The translations under genes and the position numbers were made by a program. A DNA stretch of 33,448 bases. Source: an uncultured Lachnospiraceae bacterium (GTDB lineage: Bacteria > Bacillota > Clostridia > Lachnospirales > Lachnospiraceae). Positions 1-7,819 of the stretch are shown piece by piece. Position 1 is the stretch's first letter. Each line of letters opens with the position of its first letter. The notes under the pieces are model-generated. The model did not search any database. It worked only from the letters and a program-made list of their open reading frames with translations, and was not told the origin of the DNA. The stretch covers positions 1 through 33,448 of the forward strand of contig CAMWXE010000062.1 in assembly GCA_947178145.1 (NCBI GenBank). The letters are read 5' to 3'.

Positions 1-2
1 AA

Positions 3-197
3 ATAATAGAATTCAAAGTACTTCTGGCTGAGCAGAAAGCTATGCTTGCTGATAAAGATGCTGAACTTGCCGATAATGCTACAAAACTTGCTGATAAAGA
101 TGCTGAACTTGCCGATAATGCTGCTAAACTTGCCAATCAGGATGCTCAAATTAGAAAGTTAAAAAAAATGCTTGCTGAAGCAGGTATTAAAGCGTAG
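3..197 (+). CDS. C-terminal fragment of a coiled-coil-tailed protein, possibly Rpn/PD-(D/E)XK transposase family
   Basis: An open frame enters from the left edge and ends at a TAG at 195-197, giving 64 residues; the start lies outside the window. What can be seen is a charged Ala/Leu/Asp/Lys helix made of 14-residue repeats (LADKDAELADNATK and a near copy, then a degenerate third). It ends in a basic segment (RKLKKMLAEAGIKA). Tails of this type, with AEKDAE-like heptads and a final LKxLLAEAGI, are common on Rpn/PD-(D/E)XK nuclease transposase-like proteins of Lachnospiraceae; that assignment is from family memory and the nuclease domain is not visible. A perfect hairpin follows ten bases after the stop. 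It could equally be the tail of another coiled-coil protein. Confidence 0.5.
   Translation: MIEFKVLLAEQKAMLADKDAELADNATKLADKDAELADNAAKLANQDAQIRKLKKMLAEAGIKA
45..170 (+). repeat. Three 42-nt tandem units in the coiled-coil tail
   Basis: Units start at 45, 87 and 129. The first 36 nt of units 1 and 2 are identical (45-80 and 87-122), separated by acaaaa; the third is degenerate. Each unit encodes 14 residues, so changes in copy number keep the reading frame and the two-turn heptad register. Confidence 0.85.
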
Positions 198-206
198 ATT
201 ATGTAT

Positions 207-227
207 AAAACCACCTATGGTGGTTTT
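207..227 (+). terminator. Rho-independent terminator after the partial first gene
   Basis: AAAACCACC (207-215), a 3-nt loop and GGTGGTTTT (219-227) form a perfect 9-bp hairpin beginning ten bases after the stop codon and ending in a short T run. The symmetry allows it to act in either direction. Confidence 0.75.
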
Positions 228-356
228 ATTGCTATATTTTCATTCCTTTTGCATATTACTCTGATTAAAATTCTCCTGCTTAGTAACTGTAGAAAAATAT
301 ATGACACATCTTGACTTGTCTGTAAATTGCATATGCAGAGTGTCTTGTTTTTTAGG

Positions 357-386
357 TTGTGGATATCGGCCACCCTATGTTATACT
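357..386 (+). promoter_or_regulatory. Possible sigma-A promoter of the AraC-type regulator
   Basis: TTGTGG (357-362), an 18-nt spacer and TATACT (381-386) lie about 58 nt before the start codon at 445. The -10 matches 5/6 and the -35 only 4/6. The rest of 228-444 is AT-rich and holds no gene I can support. Confidence 0.4.
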
Positions 387-444
387 ATTTCTAACATCTA
401 TATAGAAATCAACCAAATGAATCAGGAAAAGAGATGATAATTTC

Positions 445-1356
445 ATGGAAGCAGACTTTTATTTAAAACGCACACAAAAACTTCTACTTAGCGGATATCC
501 TGTACAACTCACCACTGTCGACTGTACATTACCTGATGCGCCTATTGTGCACTGGCACTGGCATGACGAGGTAGAATTTCAATATATCCAGAAAGGACAA
601 GCATACATAACCTGTGATGAGGACAATATTACGGCCTCAGAAGGAGACATTATTTTTGTCAATCAGGCAGTCAGGCATTTTGTCACTCCAGCGGGTGATG
701 ATGGTGTCATTTTGAATTCCGTTATTGTGAATCCAACCTTCATACTGGGCTTTGGTCAGCTCGAACTGGAAAACAAATACATAACTCCCATAATTGCCAA
801 TCGTTCTTTTAATTATTTACACATTACAGTCAATGACAGATGGCACCAACAATTTTTACTACCTTTAAAACAACTGATTGCGCTCAATGAGGACTGCCCT
901 CCCTGTTATGAGCTTTTGTCAAAAGCATCCATATTGCAGTTGTGGAAACTCCTATATGATCAGCTCCCAACAGATTTTGCCGCTTCATCCAAAATATCTG
1001 CACGCACTGCAAATCAGGATGCACAGCGGGCCAAACAGGCCATGTCCTACATCCGGGAACATTATATGGAGCCTATTGCATTAAATGACATTGCCACTTC
1101 CATTCTTGTCAGCAGGAGCGAATGCTGCCGCTGCTTTAAGCGGTCTACTGGTCTCTCGCCCATAGAATATCTTATGAAATATCGCATTACAGAAGCCACC
1201 AGACACATGCATCGCAAGACACATGAATCCATCTCTGAGATTGCAGGTGCAGTCGGTTTTAATAATACTAGTTATTTTAACAAAATATTTAAAAAATATA
1301 TAGGATGTACACCGACAGAATACCGTCATACTTTGAGAGAAGACACTCTCCGTTAA
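445..1356 (+). CDS. AraC-family transcriptional regulator with cupin sensor domain
   Basis: This 303-residue protein has the AraC/XylS layout. The N-terminal half (about 20-110) is a cupin-like sensor with the HWHWHDEVEFQYI motif and GDIIFVNQAVRH. The C-terminal half (about 195-297) holds two helix-turn-helix motifs: IALNDIATSILVSRSECCRC for the first, and the highly conserved ISEIAGAVGF..TSYFNKIFKKYIGCTPTEYR for the second. Such proteins usually sense a small molecule, often a sugar, and control a neighbouring gene. No plausible target is adjacent: downstream lies only a dead intron, and upstream a gene fragment, so its regulon is unknown. The ribosome binding site is weak (AGGAAAAG about 14 nt upstream). 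A Cys-rich stretch (ECCRC) in the first recognition helix is unusual. Confidence 0.9.
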   Translation: MEADFYLKRTQKLLLSGYPVQLTTVDCTLPDAPIVHWHWHDEVEFQYIQKGQAYITCDEDNITASEGDIIFVNQAVRHFVTPAGDDGVILNSVIVNPTFILGFGQLELENKYITPIIANRSFNYLHITVNDRWHQQFLLPLKQLIALNEDCPPCYELLSKASILQLWKLLYDQLPTDFAASSKISARTANQDAQRAKQAMSYIREHYMEPIALNDIATSILVSRSECCRCFKRSTGLSPIEYLMKYRITEATRHMHRKTHESISEIAGAVGFNNTSYFNKIFKKYIGCTPTEYRHTLREDTLR

Positions 1357-1374
1357 TTCATCATGCCCTGTCGA

Positions 1375-1408
1375 GTAGATGTGGGGATTACTCCCCACAC
1401 CCCTCTAC
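1375..1408 (-). ncRNA. Group II intron domain VI-like hairpin
   Basis: Directly after domain V, GTAGA/TCTAC and TGTGGGG/CCCCACA pair around a short loop, with four unpaired G on the 5' side. Position and shape fit domain VI, but I cannot point to the branch-point adenosine with certainty. The intron's 3' end is probably near 1370. Confidence 0.6.
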
Positions 1409-1409
1409 G

Positions 1410-1442
1410 GAACCGAACGTGCGGCTTTCCCGCATTCGGCTC
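1410..1442 (-). ncRNA. Group II intron domain V (catalytic hairpin)
   Basis: On the minus strand it begins GAGCCGAATGCGG and ends ACGTTCGGTTC. The outer helix GAGCCGAA/TTCGGTTC pairs over 8 bp, and a GCGG..CCGC helix is capped by a GAAA-type loop with the usual bulge. It lies 20 nt after the maturase stop, as expected. It is 33 nt long rather than the common 34; one base on the 5' side of the distal helix seems to be missing. Confidence 0.85.
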
Positions 1443-1462
1443 TTTGCAAAGTTAATTGTTCC

Positions 1463-2400
1463 TCAACCGTCATAGATACTGACATATATTTTCGCTGGTT
1501 CCAGCGGATATACCTTCTGCATCTCCCGGAACTCCTCCCATGTATAGCTTCGCTTCTGGATTCTGTGGTTTAGCCAGTAAAACAGACTCTTTTCCACTTC
1601 GTACCGAAATCTTCCTATACTGTTTATGTTGTCAGTTATCCCATAATAATGAAAATACCCAGCAAGTATCTGATTTACTCGTCTTATGATGTCTGAAAAT
1701 TTCCATGTCATCATTCCCCTTATTTTCCTGTGTACCTCTTTACACTTCTTTGTATATTTCTTCCTGCTGGTTTTCCTCTTCACCCTGAACTTCCCGTTCT
1801 TACTCCTCGAACAGTAGTGTGTAACCCCCATAGATGTGAAGGGCTCTGGTTTCCCTTCCTACCTTCTGCGCCTGTTTTCCTCTGCAAATCTCCCAAATTC
1901 TATCAGGCGGCTCTTATCTTCCTCTAGGCTTAATCCAAAGTGTTTCATTCTGCGTTTCAGCAGTTCATGGAATTTCTCTGCGTCTTCTTTGTACTGGAAG
2001 CATGCTACAAAATCATCTGCGTATACCATCAGTCCGCTGTATCCACGCAGCAGCGGCTTCACCTTCTCCTCATACCACCATACCCGCACATAATGCATGT
2101 AGATGTTTGCTATTACTGGCGAACACACACTTCCTGTTCTGAACCTTCTCCTGTTTCCTCATAATGATAGTCCTCTATGATTCCTGACTTTAGCGTCCTC
2201 TTCACCAGACGTATGATATTTGGGTCTTTTATCCGCATTTCTATGAACTGCACTATCCATTCATGGTCCAGATGGATAAAAAATCCTTTTATGTCTGCAT
2301 CTAATACATAGCTCGTCCCGTTTCCTTCTATCATCTGGTTCAGCTTTCTGAGTGCCTGGTGACAGCTTCTTCCTGGTCGGAATCCCATCATCTCATCATA
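1463..2400 (-). pseudogene. ltrA: Group II intron reverse transcriptase/maturase remnant
   Basis: Three blocks of one protein can be read on the minus strand. 2400-2113 carries the GFRPGRSCHQAL and DADIKGFF motifs. 2128-1859 carries CSPVIANIY and the catalytic YADDF. 1831-1463 carries the maturase (domain X) part, from GVTHYCSRSKNGKF to a terminal AKIYVSIYDG. The first break is a frameshift near 2133-2134; restoring one G would give the expected EQGSVCSPVIANIY. The second break is an in-frame amber TAG at 1861-1859, just before EGKPEPF. The N-terminal reverse transcriptase motifs are missing, although both catalytic Asp of YADD remain. With truncation, frameshift and nonsense mutation it cannot encode an active maturase. 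Confidence 0.9.
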
Positions 2401-2484
2401 GAAGACCGACTTTCGGGGAAAAGAGTGCTTAATTGTATGACTTTTGTATATCAGGTAGAGAAAAAGATCCTCTTTCCTGCAGCA

Positions 2485-2524
2485 AAAAATGAATCAGGTA
2501 AATATATCTACCTGATTCATTTTT
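2485..2524 (-). terminator. Strong terminator after flgE (end of the flagellar transcript)
   Basis: Two 16-nt arms (2485-2500 and 2509-2524) pair perfectly around an 8-nt AT loop, with A runs on one side and T runs on the other. It begins 11 nt after the flgE stop. The symmetry means it can also stop transcripts coming from the araC/intron side. Confidence 0.85.
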
Positions 2525-2535
2525 ATATTGGATGA

Positions 2536-4551
2536 TTATCTCTTAAGGTTTACAAGTTCTTCCAGTAACGAGTCTGATGTTGTGATGATACGGCTGTTTG
2601 CCTGGAATCCTCTCTGCGTGGTGATCATGTCGGTAAACTGCTGTGAGAGGTCTACGTTTGACATCTCGAGCACACCTGTGGTGATGGAACCTGTGCCGCT
2701 GGCCCTGATATCAACAATAGAAACATCACCAGAGCTTGCTGTCACCTGATACAGGTTATCACCTGCGTTCTCAAGTCCCATCGCATTCGGGAATGTACCT
2801 ACGCAGATCTGGCCAAGCTTTCTGGACATACCATTGCTGTACAATGCTGTGACAACACCATCTGTACCGATGGATACACCGGACCTTGTGCCAACCCTGC
2901 GTCCGTCAAGTTTCGCGCCCTCCAAGGAACATTTCTTCTCATTATCTACATTAGAAGTATCAGACATATCTATTGAAATATTGTCAAAATTACCATTATT
3001 ATTGATTGTACTCAAATTGACAGTAAAGGAATCACTACCCTGCTGCCCCACATAGCTAAACTGTCCATCGCCTGAATTATATACTACCTCCCACGAGGAA
3101 GTACCACTATCCAGCAACCTGCTGATATCAACCGCCGCTTGATTTGAATCTGTCATTCCCAGCAAAGATATCGTAAATCTGCCTGGATCAGGACTTGAAA
3201 GCGTTTTTTCTTCTTGTGTGATATAACTATTTGTTTTTCCTTCGCTCCCCAAATTCTGCAGCAATCGTGCTACTTCACTTTGCAAATCCGCGGAAATTGG
3301 AAGATCGCCTGTTGATGCAGCACTTCTAAAAATGTAATCTGTCTGTGAATTATCATTATCGTCTGTGTAAGTCTGTTGAATCGATGTTACTGTAGCTTGA
3401 GTTGGTGCATATACCATAGCTCCCACAGATGCAGTTCCCTGTCCATACAAACTACTCACTGCTTCATCTGAAATCTTAACTGGACTTATATCATCACGGA
3501 GTGGATATCCTGTAAAATCGGACTCTCGCACAAACCCAACTTCACCAGAAAAGCTCACTGTCAGAGGACTCATCTGGTTCAACATATTACCAAGCTCAAG
3601 CGCAACATCAGGATATTTATCATTTAGAAATTCTTCTAAGTCAAATGTTACATCCGAATGGTTTTCTAATGTATGTCCAGCCAAATTGCCCACATAATCA
3701 TTTGCTAACTCTCCTGAAATTTCTTTCCAAATTTGGGACTCCATTGCGTCCATTATATCAGGTGTAAATGAATCGGACAAATATCTTGTCTGGTTATTAA
3801 CTTCATATGAAAACGTCAGCTTAGACATATCAACTTTATATATGTTGCCCAAGCTATATTCAATTTCAGTATTGTTAATATCCCTTGTGGATGGTGAACT
3901 AACTGTCACCGGAAGAATACCAAATGTCAAATTATAGGTATATCCCGCCTTATCATAGATAGGCACAGTAACCTGTTTGCCATGCTCGTTCTCAAGTTCA
4001 CCGTCATTGCTGTCAACAATACCATGAATTCTGGCCTGTGTTGTAGATGCCGCCTGGAATGTATCCATTGCTGTCACATTGATTCCGCCCAGGCTGCCCT
4101 GTACGATATTGCCGTTCTGGTCTACGCCCCAGCCCTGCACGATATAGCCGGTGCTTGCCATAACAAGGTTTCCTGCATCGTCCACATCGAACGAACCATC
4201 TCTTGTATAGAACGTGTTGGTACCATCGCTTACCACGAAGAACGCCTCACCTGTCAGCTTCAAGTCAAACGGATTTCCCGTTGACTGATTTGCACCTTCC
4301 TGAGTGATCGTTGTGTTGATTGCTGCTGTCTTGACACCGAGACCGATCTGTCTGGGATTCGTACCGCCAGTACCGTTGGCCGCATTGGCCGCTGTACCTG
4401 CCTGTGTCGTCTGATAGAGCATATCCGAGAAGTTCATCTGTTTTGCCTTGAATGCTGTTGTATTTACGTTTGCGATATTGTTACCGATAACGTCCATTCT
4501 TGTCTGGTGTGTTCTCAAACCGGATACACCAGAATAAAGTGATCTCATCAT
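2536..4551 (-). CDS. flgE: Flagellar hook protein FlgE, with enlarged variable domain
   Basis: FlgE polymerises into the hook that joins rod and filament. The N-terminus has the flagellar rod/hook signature (MRSLYSGVSGLRTHQTRMDV, then NNIANVNTTAFKAKQ). The C-terminus has the matching helix (SNVDLSQQFTDMITTQRGFQ...TSDSLLEELVNLKR). Together these form the D0/D1 core. Between them lies a central region of roughly 400 residues, far larger than in compact FlgE proteins of about 260-400 residues, presumably surface-exposed D2/D3 domains. I start at 4551 because AGGAGG (4567-4562) lies 10 nt upstream; a longer frame to 4599 has no suitable site. The DNA for the middle part is visibly more AT-rich than both ends. 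It is the last gene of the operon here. Confidence 0.93.
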   Translation of the reverse strand: MMRSLYSGVSGLRTHQTRMDVIGNNIANVNTTAFKAKQMNFSDMLYQTTQAGTAANAANGTGGTNPRQIGLGVKTAAINTTITQEGANQSTGNPFDLKLTGEAFFVVSDGTNTFYTRDGSFDVDDAGNLVMASTGYIVQGWGVDQNGNIVQGSLGGINVTAMDTFQAASTTQARIHGIVDSNDGELENEHGKQVTVPIYDKAGYTYNLTFGILPVTVSSPSTRDINNTEIEYSLGNIYKVDMSKLTFSYEVNNQTRYLSDSFTPDIMDAMESQIWKEISGELANDYVGNLAGHTLENHSDVTFDLEEFLNDKYPDVALELGNMLNQMSPLTVSFSGEVGFVRESDFTGYPLRDDISPVKISDEAVSSLYGQGTASVGAMVYAPTQATVTSIQQTYTDDNDNSQTDYIFRSAASTGDLPISADLQSEVARLLQNLGSEGKTNSYITQEEKTLSSPDPGRFTISLLGMTDSNQAAVDISRLLDSGTSSWEVVYNSGDGQFSYVGQQGSDSFTVNLSTINNNGNFDNISIDMSDTSNVDNEKKCSLEGAKLDGRRVGTRSGVSIGTDGVVTALYSNGMSRKLGQICVGTFPNAMGLENAGDNLYQVTASSGDVSIVDIRASGTGSITTGVLEMSNVDLSQQFTDMITTQRGFQANSRIITTSDSLLEELVNLKR

Positions 4552-4660
4552 AATTAAGTGACCTCCTAAATCATATTTGCCGTCAATTTCTACCCTCATC
4601 CGTCATTCCGAGGGATTGTAAGCCTCCTTAAAAGGTCCGGCTTTGTCTCTACATCCTGTA

Positions 4661-5068
4661 TTAGATAATTACGGCTCCATCAATGTTCGTATAAATATTT
4701 TCGTCTGCTTCTGTCTGATCCATTGCTGTGATTACTGTGTTACTCTTTGTGTTCACGATAAATGCAAGCTGATCCACGAGCACCAGAGAATCTTTGATTC
4801 CCTTTGCACCTGCTTTTTTCGTGCCGTCATTCAACCTTTCCAGTTGTTCATCGGTCAATTCAATCTTTCTGTCATTGAGTCTGTTTGCCGCATGTTTTGA
4901 GAACCGCACGGCCTCTGCAGCCTGTGTTCCCTGCGCCTGCTGCTTTTGCAAGATCTCTTCGAAGCTCGTACCCTGCGGCGCTTTCCTTGCGGGATTAACG
5001 CTCTGCTGTTTTAGATATTGATTCTGTAGCTGTTCAATGGAAAGGAACTGACTATTGTTAATATTCAT
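4661..5068 (-). CDS. Flagellar operon protein, TIGR02530 family
   Basis: This 135-residue protein matches the small protein found between flgD and flgE in many Firmicutes fla/che operons (TIGR02530). Recognisable parts are the start MNINNSQFLSIEQL, a Gln-rich linker, the core VRFSKHAANRLNDRKIEL and the end SNTVITAMDQTEA..YTNIDGAVII. There is no signal peptide or membrane segment. Its molecular role is not established; position suggests hook assembly or export. The preceding gene, flgD, ends 47 nt upstream, and about 110 nt separate this gene from the flgE start. Confidence 0.85.
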   Translation of the reverse strand: MNINNSQFLSIEQLQNQYLKQQSVNPARKAPQGTSFEEILQKQQAQGTQAAEAVRFSKHAANRLNDRKIELTDEQLERLNDGTKKAGAKGIKDSLVLVDQLAFIVNTKSNTVITAMDQTEADENIYTNIDGAVII

Positions 5069-5115
5069 CCTGCATTCCCCCTCACCATAAAGCTTTCGGT
5101 TTTCAATTGGAAATA

Positions 5116-6150
5116 CTAAGTGTTCTCTGCCTCGCCTGTCTGGTCGCCTGTTCCTTGCTCTGTCTGGTCAGCCGTTCCAATATTTGTCTGGTCTCCGCTT
5201 CCGTTTTCTGTCTTGTCGGCTGCTCCAGTATTTGTCTGATCGCCGCTTCCATTTTCTGTCTTGTCGGCTGCTCCAGTATTTGTCTGGTCTCCATTTTCTG
5301 TCTTGTCAGTCGTCCCAGTATTTACCTGATCACCATTTTCTTTGTTTTCTTCATCGTCCTTGCCTGTATCCTCGGTTCCCTTGTTCTCTGTCAATAAGTT
5401 CAACTTATCAAGAATCGCATTCATCTTGGTATTGAAGCTCTCTAAGATATCATCCAGCGATGTCTTATTCTCTTCCTCCTCAGTAATATCTGTAAATTTA
5501 ATACCCAGATTTTCAAGCTCTAACTTCCAATTCGTGAACTTCTCCATCTGATCAGAACCATAGATCGCCATATAATTCTTCTGATAATCGTCCATGGTGT
5601 TGTAGTAATCAAATGCACCCTGTATTACATTCTGATATGTCCTGTCTGCATAAGCCACATCCGGCAAACTATCGATCATTGCCTTGAAGGTACTATACTT
5701 CTCATAGGCCTTAGAATACTCGTCGCTGACAACAGTATCCAGATCACTGATTGAATATTTCTTGTCATCAATTACGAGCAGCGGCTTGCCATTCTCAATC
5801 TCGACAAAGTCAACAATACCCTGTGTGTATGTAACTTCGCCTGTACTCGTGCTTGTGGTCTTCATGATTACTTCCTTACCGATTAGCTCATTTGCACGCA
5901 ATACATCAATAGACTCAGCCATCTCGCTCATCTTCTGAACCTGCGTGAATGTTGCATACTGTGAAACCCACTCCGTATTGCTCGTCGGCTCCAGCGGATC
6001 CTGATTCTGCATCTCTGCCACCAGAAGCGTCAGGAACATATCGCTGTCCACTGTATTTTTATTTTTCCCGCTGCCTGTCAGGGAATCTCCTGATGTGGTA
6101 TGTGTCTGCAATACTCCATTTTCGTCAAACGGTGCTATCAAACTTCCCAT
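5116..6150 (-). CDS. flgD: Flagellar hook-capping protein FlgD with repeat tail
   Basis: FlgD caps the growing hook and guides FlgE subunits into place. The family core is at residues 35-90 (DSDMFLTLLVAEMQNQDPLEP, NTEWVSQYATFTQVQKMSE), followed by LIGKEVIMK and a partial FlgD beta domain to about residue 115. Beyond this lies a long extension: a predicted helical segment (about 120-260) and an acidic, low-complexity tail made of 14-16-residue repeats (277-338). At 344 residues it is well above the 140-220 usual for the family. The start has AGAGGTGG five to six bases upstream. The fliK stop lies 34 nt upstream. Confidence 0.92.
   Translation of the reverse strand: MGSLIAPFDENGVLQTHTTSGDSLTGSGKNKNTVDSDMFLTLLVAEMQNQDPLEPTSNTEWVSQYATFTQVQKMSEMAESIDVLRANELIGKEVIMKTTSTSTGEVTYTQGIVDFVEIENGKPLLVIDDKKYSISDLDTVVSDEYSKAYEKYSTFKAMIDSLPDVAYADRTYQNVIQGAFDYYNTMDDYQKNYMAIYGSDQMEKFTNWKLELENLGIKFTDITEEEENKTSLDDILESFNTKMNAILDKLNLLTENKGTEDTGKDDEENKENGDQVNTGTTDKTENGDQTNTGAADKTENGSGDQTNTGAADKTENGSGDQTNIGTADQTEQGTGDQTGEAENT
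5137..5322 (-). repeat. Tandem repeats encoding the FlgD C-terminal tail
   Basis: Four units encode NTGTTDKTENGDQT, then NTGAADKTENGSGDQT twice, then NIGTADQTEQGTGDQT. The unit is 48 nt (42 in the first), and the two central units are almost identical at the DNA level. All lengths are multiples of three, so gain or loss of units would not shift the frame. Confidence 0.9.
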
Positions 6151-6184
6151 ATGTCCACCTCTCTTCTTTTTCTATCCTTTATCG

Positions 6185-7696
6185 TTATGCAAGTAAATCC
6201 ATTGTGTTTCCGTTCGCTGCCATGATTTCCATCGCAATCCTTGTCGCATCATCTGCCCCCTGCATCTCGCCTTCAAGCTCCTCCCCGTCTGCAAATGCTC
6301 TGAGGTTGATGCTGCTCCTGCCTCTGCGCATTCCCTGAATGCGTCCTGCTTCCTGCTCTTGAGACTGCTTCTGCTGCTGGTCTCCGTTCTTGTCAAGCTC
6401 TCGTTCCATCTGGTGGCTTTCCACGGACACCTCGATCGCCTCGATCTTGACACCCTGCTCCTCGAGATTCGCCCTCAGCTGTGATGCCTGCGCCTCGATT
6501 GCTGCCTTCACTGCCTCATTCTGTGTGGTAAACTCTGCTGTTACCATGCCGCCCTTTGTTGTGAGAGACACATTGACCGTACCCAGGCTTGCCGGATGCA
6601 GCTGTAGTTCCATCTCTGTAAGATTCTCATTCTTGACAATCTTTACCATATCTGCCAGCTGCCGCATAATGTTCTCGGTGCTCTCCGAAGTAAACTTTTC
6701 CACGCCTTCTGCTGCCGCCACATCACTCATCTCATTGAGATTATTCTGGAAGTTCTGCGCTGTGGTATTCTGGTCGAAGCTCCTGGATTCCTTGTCGTCA
6801 CTGCCTTTGTTATCTTTTCCGGTATTTTGCGTCTTTTGACCTACCTCCGTCAAATTCTCCTGCTGATTCTCCGGAAGCGTATCATACTGCTCTGCGGCCT
6901 GTGTATCAGTCCTGGTATGGTCCTCCCTGATGATAACTGGTCCATTGGAACCCTGTTCCTCTGCTGACTCCTCCCCTGCTTCAAGTGGAAGGATCGCTGG
7001 CTCCTGTACCTGGTCTTCCAGACTTTGACTCTTCATCTCCTGAAGCTTCTGTAACACTGCATCGAGTTCTTCACTGGTAAGTCCTGCGTTCTCGAGCAGA
7101 CTGCTTACCTGTGTGTCTACCATATCCGCAATGTCCTGCAGTGCTGTGTAGAGATCTTCGTTGGCAATCAGACTAATCGCTGAATCTTCACCCGCTATCG
7201 CTGTGACAAGCTGTGTCATGTTATCAGCATTCAACAAGTCATAGGGCTGCAATCCCAGTTCTTCCATCCCACTCAGGAGCTCTTCATCGGTAATGCCCAG
7301 TATTTCTTTGATCTGGCTGATAATCTGTTCCAATGCCTTTGCAATCTCGTCAATCGTCATCTCATCGACAGGCTCCTCTGTCTCAGATCCTTTTGTAACT
7401 GTATCTGTTACAGATTTTTCATTCTCCGATGATGTCTCATCAACACTTGTACGCTCCACTGCATCGTCATATTTTGTCTCGTTTGCTGTCTGCTGTGACT
7501 TGGGCTTTGTGCTGGTATTTTGCGTCGTGTTATCTGTCTTCGCAAACTTCTGCGCTGTCTTGTCAAGCACTGCACCAAAATCCTGTGTCGTGTTTGATGC
7601 GACTGGTGTTGTCTTCTGTGCATTCGCCACTGCCTTCAATGCAGGATTGGCAACATTTGCGCCAAATAGTGCATTTGTTAAGGTCGTGTCTGCCAT
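6185..7696 (-). CDS. fliK: Flagellar hook-length control protein FliK
   Basis: FliK is exported during hook growth, measures hook length and switches the export gate from hook to filament substrates through its C-terminal domain. The N-terminal two thirds are low-complexity, Gln/Glu/Ser/Thr-rich, as expected for the molecular ruler. Residues about 375-450 form the conserved C-terminal domain (ENLTEMELQLHPASLGTVNV, then KAAIEAQASQLRANLEEQGV). The tail is Gln/Glu-rich with basic patches. I choose the ATG at 7696 rather than 7702: the AAAGGAGGA site is 7 nt before 7696 but only 1 nt before 7702. Length is then 503 residues. A sigma-28-like promoter lies in the 140-nt gap upstream. Confidence 0.9.
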   Translation of the reverse strand: MADTTLTNALFGANVANPALKAVANAQKTTPVASNTTQDFGAVLDKTAQKFAKTDNTTQNTSTKPKSQQTANETKYDDAVERTSVDETSSENEKSVTDTVTKGSETEEPVDEMTIDEIAKALEQIISQIKEILGITDEELLSGMEELGLQPYDLLNADNMTQLVTAIAGEDSAISLIANEDLYTALQDIADMVDTQVSSLLENAGLTSEELDAVLQKLQEMKSQSLEDQVQEPAILPLEAGEESAEEQGSNGPVIIREDHTRTDTQAAEQYDTLPENQQENLTEVGQKTQNTGKDNKGSDDKESRSFDQNTTAQNFQNNLNEMSDVAAAEGVEKFTSESTENIMRQLADMVKIVKNENLTEMELQLHPASLGTVNVSLTTKGGMVTAEFTTQNEAVKAAIEAQASQLRANLEEQGVKIEAIEVSVESHQMERELDKNGDQQQKQSQEQEAGRIQGMRRGRSSINLRAFADGEELEGEMQGADDATRIAMEIMAANGNTMDLLA

Positions 7697-7819
7697 TGTC
7701 ATTCCTCCTTTCTCTTTCTTTCCTTTTCAATGTACAAATTTTGAAGTACAAATCTATTTAACTTAACAAATTAACTGAATTTTTGGAAAAACTCAGTCAA
7801 TTTGGAAGTTACATAAAAT

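Larger units (their letters stand above)
1370..2412 (-). mobile_element. 5'-truncated, degenerate group II intron
   Basis: Reading on the minus strand, this is the 3' part of a group II intron: the remains of its reverse transcriptase/maturase gene, then ribozyme domain V, then a domain VI-like hairpin. Everything 5' is gone, namely domains I-III, most of IV and the N-terminal third of the protein. Loss of the 5' side with a preserved 3' end is what incomplete target-primed reverse transcription would leave. It sits between the araC stop and the terminator of the flagellar operon. The left boundary (about 1370) and right boundary (about 2395-2412) are estimates from where recognisable intron sequence stops. 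Confidence 0.85.

Noticed and set aside
45..170. CRISPR-like repeats at the left edge
   Set aside because: Units are contiguous 42-nt tandems inside an open frame with no unique spacers.
5137..5322. CRISPR or minisatellite array
   Set aside because: Repeats are contiguous, in frame and part of FlgD; no spacers.
7765..7795. Second CodY box upstream of fliK
   Set aside because: A GAATTTTTGGAAAAACT-like stretch matches the consensus at only about 11/15 positions, too weak in AT-rich DNA.
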